Assembly (NCBI GenBank): GCA_045106675.1
Contig: JBGCFA010000149.1
Coordinates: 1-6,210, forward strand
Source of the DNA: JBCAWW01 sp045106675
Lineage (GTDB): Bacteria > Bacteroidota > Bacteroidia > J057
Length of the DNA: 6,210 bases
Direction: 5' to 3'
Positions 3,346 to 6,210 of the stretch are shown piece after piece. Under the pieces are notes generated by a model, which saw only the letters and a program-made list of their open reading frames with translations, ran no database searches and was not told the origin of the DNA. Position 1 is the stretch's first letter; every line of letters begins with the position of its first letter. A program made the translations under genes and the position numbers.

Positions 3346-6210
3346 ATGGGCTTATTTAGTAAACGCTCTCGCTCAGCTGCTAATTCCAAGAATGCACTGT
3401 TTCAAAAATTGACGGATACTTTTTACATGAGGTCCCAGGAGTTAGGCTTAGCTTTTGAGAAAAAGGATATACAAAAAGCACTGAAGGAAGCCCAAAAAGA
3501 GGCCGCTGAGGAAGATAAGGTATACAAACTACCAGAACATTACGGTGATTTATTGATAGATGGAGTAGAACGACAAGATCCTGATTGTTATGCTTTTGTT
3601 TTGCGGGCGGTCCAAGGTGGTGCCTCGATAGAAGAAGTACGTGAATGGTGGAACCTTCCCGACCTTGAAAGACGGATGTATGGCTGGGAGGCAGATGTCT
3701 TACACAATACACTCTTTGTCCACTTATTGCAGACTGGCTATGGAGAGGATGAAGCCTTTGCCGTCATGAAAAAGCATACGGTATTTTTTGGTGATCCTAG
3801 TGATCAGTCTTTGTTGACGGGCGAAGATCGCCCTTTGCCCCCTGAAACGAGACTCTGGATTTCTGCCTTTATTGAAAATGCTACGGGCTCCATCCATCCA
3901 GCGACTTTGCATGAACTAGCCGTAGACTATAGCTCTATCAATGCTTTTATTCGACAACAACGAACTTTGGGTCTCTGGCATGAGCCCTTAGCTAGCATCA
4001 ATGATCATTACGATAACCATCGAATTGCTGATGCTCTGGCTGAAGCAGAGGCTTTGCTGCCTGTCTTAGAGGAGCAATTGGATGAAAACGATCCTAGTCG
4101 GATACAAATCATGCTACAATTAACGCATGTATTTTTGGCCGGAGGACGCTATGACATCACTCTTGAATGGCTCGAAAAGGCAGTAGCGGCATCCGATCAA
4201 TTAAGAAAAGATTATCCAACTCTACTCAACAATCTTGGTTTACAATACATTGAGATGAGCCGTTTTCAGGATGCGGTCAATTGTTTTGTGATCGCTACCG
4301 AATGGCTAAAGGAACATCCTGAATACATTCAAGGAGATGAAGATTTTCTTTGGGCTAGAATACTACAAAATATGGCCTTGGCCTACGCCCGGGCTGGACA
4401 ATACGCTGATGCTGTACCTATCTATGAAGAGGTATTAGAGTTTTTCAAAACGCAAGAAAGTCCTCTCGCTGCTGATATGCTGACCCTTTGCCAAGCCAAT
4501 CTGTCGCTTAGCCTTTTAGGCCTTGGCCGCATAGATGAGGCTTTGGTTTTGCAAAAAGCAGTGATCGCAAAACGCGAAAAAAATCTAGGCACTAATCACC
4601 CACATCTCGCGACGGCTTATGATAGTTTGGGGAATACTTTAAGAGAAAAAAAGGCATATGAAGAAGCGCTTATTTATTTAGAAAAAGCTGCTAATATTCG
4701 TTTGGCCAGTCTTAGTGATCGACATCCTGATTATACATTGAGTCTGAGCAATATGGCTTTGCTACATGCAAGACTTGAAAACTGGCAAGAGGCTGTCCAG
4801 CTTATTAGCCAAGCCGTACGCAATCGCTTAGGGCAAATTCGACATGAATATCTCTACTTATCCGAAAACGAACAAAAGGCATTTTATACTCAGTTAGAAG
4901 ATGAGCTTGTGTTTTTCCGAGAACTAGCCGTCAAACTACACCTAGATTACCCAGAAGTGGTACCATTACTGGGGGAAATGCAATTAGTCAGTAGAGGCTT
5001 ACAAGTAAGAAGCTTAACTCAACTAAAGCAGCAAATACAGCGTTCTGAGAATCAGGAGCTAGGACTCAAGTTTGCTGAATGGATACAGTTTAAAACCTTA
5101 TTGGCTGAGGCCTATACCCAAAGTGAACCGCCAGAAGACTTAGCGCAATGGACTCGAGAGGCCCAATCCTTAGAAAAATATTTGCGTACTCATTCACCCG
5201 ACTTCGGAGATAAGTTAAACCAGCAGCCTTCATGGCTAGAGATACAGAAGACTTTAGGAGAAGGTGAGCTAGTCCTCGATTGCTTTGTTGTTCAAGATGT
5301 TTTGACTGAAGGTAAAGGGCCCCGATTTGCTGCGCTAATATTACAAGCCAATGATGCGCCAATCCAATTACTGACGTTCCCCGCAGGGGTGAAACTAGAT
5401 GATACCGTATTGCAAGCCTATCATCAATCATTGAAGCTGACAAAGCCCGAAATAAGTAGAAATCTATTTTTCGAAGAGGAAAATGGCCCGTCTATGACAC
5501 CAATAGAGCTTTATCACGCTTTATGGCAGCCTTTAGAAGAGGCAATCGGAGACGCAAAAAAGGTCTATTTGTTACCAGATGGAATCTTTTATCAAATCAA
5601 TCTACAAACTGTCTGGCATCCTGATCGTCAGTCTCACATTGGGGATCTCGTGGATATCCAAGTCCTCAATCACGCTGTTGACCTGATTGGCCTACCTTCT
5701 CGCTCCAATCTCAATCCAGTGGTCCTAATCGGAGATCCAGACTTTGGTCCCTCTGAAACAATATTGGCTCTACCGGGGACTCGAGTGGAGGTTGAACAAC
5801 TGGATCGTCTCTTTGAAACCCAAGGAAAACCCAGTGTCATTTACCTAGGGGCTGAGGCAAACAAAAGCAATCTATTGGCGGTTGAAAATCCTCGCATTTT
5901 ACACATCGCCACTCATGGATATTTTGAAACTGAACTCGAAGCAGGGCAGAGTATAGGAGGTTTTCAAAAGACGGCTCGCCAAAAACATCCGTATTTGCGA
6001 GCAGGTATACTGCTACAAGGGGCTGCATATGATCATCCAGACCAAATAGGTATTCATCCAGGCATCTTGACTGCTTATGAGGCGGCTAATCTAAAGTTGC
6101 AAAATACGGACTTAGTGGTGCTTTCTGCCTGTAATAGTGGGGTCGGTCAGGTGCAAAATGGTGAAGGAGTTTACGGATTGGCTCGAGCGTTCCGCGAAGC
6201 GGGGGCCCAG
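3346..6210 (+). CDS. TPR-CHAT caspase-like protease, 3' end cut off
   Basis: The first 955 residues of a predicted cysteine protease of the CHAT (caspase HetF-associated with TPRs) clan are present; the frame is still open at the edge and probably 50-100 residues are missing. Residues 1-25 are basic with no signal peptide and no membrane segment is visible, so the part seen looks cytoplasmic. Residues about 26-225 form a helical, tryptophan-containing region that I do not recognise (EEVREWWNLP at 96-105, two further Trp at 114 and 171). Helices about 227-500 make about six TPRs; the last three (379-497) have the roughly 42-residue spacing and HP-D/H-L pattern of kinesin-light-chain repeats. 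A helical connector (505-640) leads to the CHAT domain (about 715 onward), with LPGT (808-811), catalytic H857 in HIATHGY and C929 in LSACNSG, so the dyad is intact. ATG at 3346 is the first in-frame ATG after the TAG at 3301 and has no Shine-Dalgarno. TPR-CHAT proteins serve as signal-activated proteases, for example in type III-E CRISPR and gasdermin systems; no such partner is visible here, so the substrate is unknown. Confidence 0.93.
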   Translation, partial: MGLFSKRSRSAANSKNALFQKLTDTFYMRSQELGLAFEKKDIQKALKEAQKEAAEEDKVYKLPEHYGDLLIDGVERQDPDCYAFVLRAVQGGASIEEVREWWNLPDLERRMYGWEADVLHNTLFVHLLQTGYGEDEAFAVMKKHTVFFGDPSDQSLLTGEDRPLPPETRLWISAFIENATGSIHPATLHELAVDYSSINAFIRQQRTLGLWHEPLASINDHYDNHRIADALAEAEALLPVLEEQLDENDPSRIQIMLQLTHVFLAGGRYDITLEWLEKAVAASDQLRKDYPTLLNNLGLQYIEMSRFQDAVNCFVIATEWLKEHPEYIQGDEDFLWARILQNMALAYARAGQYADAVPIYEEVLEFFKTQESPLAADMLTLCQANLSLSLLGLGRIDEALVLQKAVIAKREKNLGTNHPHLATAYDSLGNTLREKKAYEEALIYLEKAANIRLASLSDRHPDYTLSLSNMALLHARLENWQEAVQLISQAVRNRLGQIRHEYLYLSENEQKAFYTQLEDELVFFRELAVKLHLDYPEVVPLLGEMQLVSRGLQVRSLTQLKQQIQRSENQELGLKFAEWIQFKTLLAEAYTQSEPPEDLAQWTREAQSLEKYLRTHSPDFGDKLNQQPSWLEIQKTLGEGELVLDCFVVQDVLTEGKGPRFAALILQANDAPIQLLTFPAGVKLDDTVLQAYHQSLKLTKPEISRNLFFEEENGPSMTPIELYHALWQPLEEAIGDAKKVYLLPDGIFYQINLQTVWHPDRQSHIGDLVDIQVLNHAVDLIGLPSRSNLNPVVLIGDPDFGPSETILALPGTRVEVEQLDRLFETQGKPSVIYLGAEANKSNLLAVENPRILHIATHGYFETELEAGQSIGGFQKTARQKHPYLRAGILLQGAAYDHPDQIGIHPGILTAYEAANLKLQNTDLVVLSACNSGVGQVQNGEGVYGLARAFREAGAQ
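5039..5055 (+). repeat. Dispersed hairpin repeat, copy 4 (AGCGTT-CTGA-GAA-TCAG)
   Basis: AGCGTT is followed by a perfect 4-bp stem CTGA/TCAG with loop GAA. The stem sequence is almost wholly different from the GC-rich copies, yet the leader, the loop and the pairing are the same. It lies in the helical connector of the TPR-CHAT gene and encodes RSENQ (residues 566-570), read in the same frame as copy 1. Confidence 0.5.
5374..5389 (+). repeat. Dispersed hairpin repeat, copy 5, variant loop (ACGTT-CCCC-GCA-GGGG)
   Basis: ACGTT is followed by a perfect 4-bp CCCC/GGGG stem, but the loop is GCA rather than GAA. It is inside the TPR-CHAT gene (TFPAG, residues 677-681), in a different reading frame relative to the repeat than copy 4. 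The altered loop and leader make this the weakest perfect-stem member. Confidence 0.35.
6186..6202 (+). repeat. Dispersed hairpin repeat, copy 6 (AGCGTT-CCGC-GAA-GCGG)
   Basis: AGCGTT precedes a perfect 4-bp stem CCGC/GCGG with loop GAA. It encodes AFREA in the CHAT domain (residues 948-952), in a segment where CHAT proteins normally have a helix with the pattern RAFxxAGA. Its first 16 bases are an exact reverse-complement match to the copy in the permease gene at 1902-1917, although the reading frames and strands differ, so shared protein ancestry does not explain the match. Confidence 0.6.

Noticed and set aside
3380..3912. Minus-strand open frames of 110 and 62 codons
   Set aside because: They lie opposite the clear TPR-CHAT coding frame, have no recognisable domain or ribosome site, and fit antisense shadows.
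5090..6028. Minus-strand open frames of 117 and 63 codons within the TPR-CHAT gene
   Set aside because: They are antisense to a well-supported CHAT domain and show no family features.
3176..6210. Type III-E CRISPR or gasdermin defence locus around the TPR-CHAT protease
   Set aside because: No CRISPR array, Cas-like gene or gasdermin-like gene is in the window; the idea can only be tested on the unseen right side.

Overview
The window looks like a stretch of Bacteroidota chromosome with moderate GC content. Three things point that way. A Mn/Zn-type ABC permease is fused to a DtxR/MntR-like regulator. There is a TAnnTTTG-type -7 element, and a large TPR-CHAT gene has no Shine-Dalgarno sequence. 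A Saprospiria-like relative is a guess; no marker gene is present to settle it.

Layout. At 1-474 (+) is the 3' part of a metal-uptake ABC transporter ATPase. Two bases later, at 477-1967 (+), comes its partner: a TroC/MntB-type permease carrying a complete DtxR/MntR-like metal-sensing module and a FeoA-like domain at its C-terminus. The two genes form one operon, whose substrate-binding protein would lie outside the window. At 1964-3175 (-) a convergent gene, overlapping the permease by 4 bases at the stop codons, encodes a membrane-anchored PPP-type (Shewanella-like) metallophosphatase. Its first metal motif is Asp-Ile-Glu instead of Asp-x-His. A divergent intergenic region of about 170 bases (3176-3345) holds a possible promoter for the phosphatase, a small inverted repeat and one copy of a dispersed hairpin repeat. 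From 3346 to the window end (+) runs a 955-codon 5' part of a TPR-CHAT caspase-like protease gene, with an unrecognised all-helical N-terminal domain, six or so kinesin-light-chain-type TPRs, and a CHAT domain with its His-Cys dyad intact.

The most unexpected signal is not a gene. A very small repeat, (A/G)CGTT followed by a 4-bp hairpin with a 3-nt loop (usually GAA), occurs six times on both strands, five times with a perfect stem. It lies mostly inside reading frames. The stem sequences differ between copies (CCGC/GCGG, CGGC/GCCG, CCGT/ACGG, CTGA/TCAG, CCCC/GGGG) while pairing is kept, so the structure appears to be what is conserved. This resembles the very small dispersed repeats described in cyanobacteria.

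The genes do not form one obvious system. The transporter pair works together in metal import with built-in metal sensing. The phosphatase and the TPR-CHAT protease look like separate units, and the partner of the protease, if encoded nearby, would be beyond the right edge.
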